Source of the DNA: Gallionellaceae bacterium
Lineage (GTDB): Bacteria; Pseudomonadota; Gammaproteobacteria; Burkholderiales; Gallionellaceae
NCBI GenBank assembly: GCA_021731185.1
Contig: JAKFXW010000025.1
Location: 1 to 7,265, forward strand
Direction of reading: 5' to 3'
DNA length: 7,265 nucleotides
The notes below the pieces were generated by a model. It saw only the letters and a list, made by a program, of their open reading frames with translations, had not been told where the DNA came from and ran no database searches. Position numbers and translations under genes: made by a program. Below are positions 7,160 to 7,265 of the stretch, piece by piece. Positions within the stretch are counted from its first letter, which is position 1, and the number at the start of each line of letters is the position of its first letter.

Positions 7160-7161
7160 TT
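7015..7161. repeat. Palindromic MITE-like element B upstream of aceE
   Basis: The arms 7015-7033 and 7143-7161 are perfect 19-base inverted complements (AATCTTACTGTGTCACAAA). The symmetry centre at 7088 is exactly the loop centre of an inner perfect hairpin TTTAC-ATTTA-GTAAA (7081-7095). Further paired blocks at equal distance from the centre include AAGGG (7040-7044 with 7132-7136), AAAAT (7059-7063 with 7113-7117) and TGGC (7065-7068 with 7108-7111). The whole 147 bp is therefore one imperfect palindrome. TTAA occurs at both ends (7012-7015 and 7160-7163). The structure is seen directly. A non-autonomous mobile element is the likeliest reading, but a repeat with an RNA-level role is possible. 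Confidence 0.85.
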
Positions 7162-7265
7162 AAGCGTCTGCGCAATGAATTGTTTCGTGTTCCGTAACCA
7201 ACCACTCAACTTTGACATCGGTAGTTTCCAGCGGCACATCCGGCACAATCTGCATGGAAAATGCC
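7160..7265 (-). CDS. Unrecognised protein, C-terminal fragment (runs off the right edge)
   Basis: The minus strand is open from the right edge to TAA at 7160-7162, giving a 34-residue tail that includes MQIVPDVPLETTDVKVEW and ends in HCADA. The composition looks like a real, alternating-hydrophobic (beta-strand-like) soluble protein end, it runs in the same direction as all the other genes, and it stops exactly at the edge of element B. I do not recognise the family. Two other frames are also open across this short piece: one on the minus strand that runs through element B, and one on the plus strand. The call is therefore moderate only. The stop codon lies within the arm and flank of element B, so the element may have supplied or replaced the original stop. 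Confidence 0.5.
   Translation of the reverse strand, partial: AFSMQIVPDVPLETTDVKVEWLVTEHETIHCADA

Noticed and set aside
7015..7161. CRISPR array or tRNA/ncRNA gene in the palindromic region
   Set aside because: There are no regularly spaced direct repeats and no cloverleaf; the structure is a single inverted repeat.
7027..7248. Minus-strand open frame of 73 residues running through element B
   Set aside because: Most of it is translation of the palindrome; the alternative frame ending at 7160 has a more protein-like composition.

Overview
This is a bacterial chromosomal segment in which every gene I can support lies on the minus strand. Read in the direction of transcription (right to left), the order is: the 3' end of an unrecognised gene, aceE, aceF, nadD, rsfS, rlmH, maf, and the 5' part of rng (RNase G). 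The proteins resemble the proteobacterial forms: a homodimeric (alpha2-type) E1, AceF with a core close to the E. coli protein, a YhdE-type Maf, and the nadD-rsfS-rlmH-maf-rng order. Moderate base composition and this gene order fit a betaproteobacterium, perhaps of the Nitrosomonadales/Gallionella type. That placement is inference from protein resemblance, not a measured result.

Layout: 1-585 is the N-terminal 195 codons of rng, running off the left edge. 616-1239 is maf, 1274-1744 rlmH, 1769-2128 rsfS, 2115-2786 nadD, 2787-4085 aceF (GTG start with a clear ribosome binding site) and 4232-6943 aceE. 7160-7265 is the last 34 codons of an unrecognised gene. Spacing is tight from aceF to rng: aceF and nadD abut as TAAATG, nadD and rsfS overlap by 14 bases, and the remaining gaps are 24-34 bases. 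I see no convincing intrinsic terminator between aceE and rng, so one long transcript is plausible.

How the genes work together: aceE and aceF encode E1 and E2 of the pyruvate dehydrogenase complex, which reduces NAD+ while making acetyl-CoA. E3 (lpd) is not next to them. NadD makes the deamido precursor of NAD+. RsfS, RlmH and RNase G act on ribosomes or rRNA, and Maf hydrolyses non-canonical or pyrimidine nucleotides. Joining a carbon-flux module to a ribosome/NAD housekeeping module is a notable arrangement.

The most interesting non-coding content is a pair of symmetric, MITE-like palindromic elements that bracket aceE (about 126 bp at 4107-4232 and 147 bp at 7015-7161). Their terminal arms differ, but their cores share an architecture centred exactly on a short hairpin reading TACATTT. 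Each begins right at the stop codon of the gene upstream of it. Two smaller repeats also stand out: a 17-bp tandem duplication across the rlmH stop codon, and four heptanucleotide units inside aceE that encode a Gly/Lys/Glu-rich insertion.
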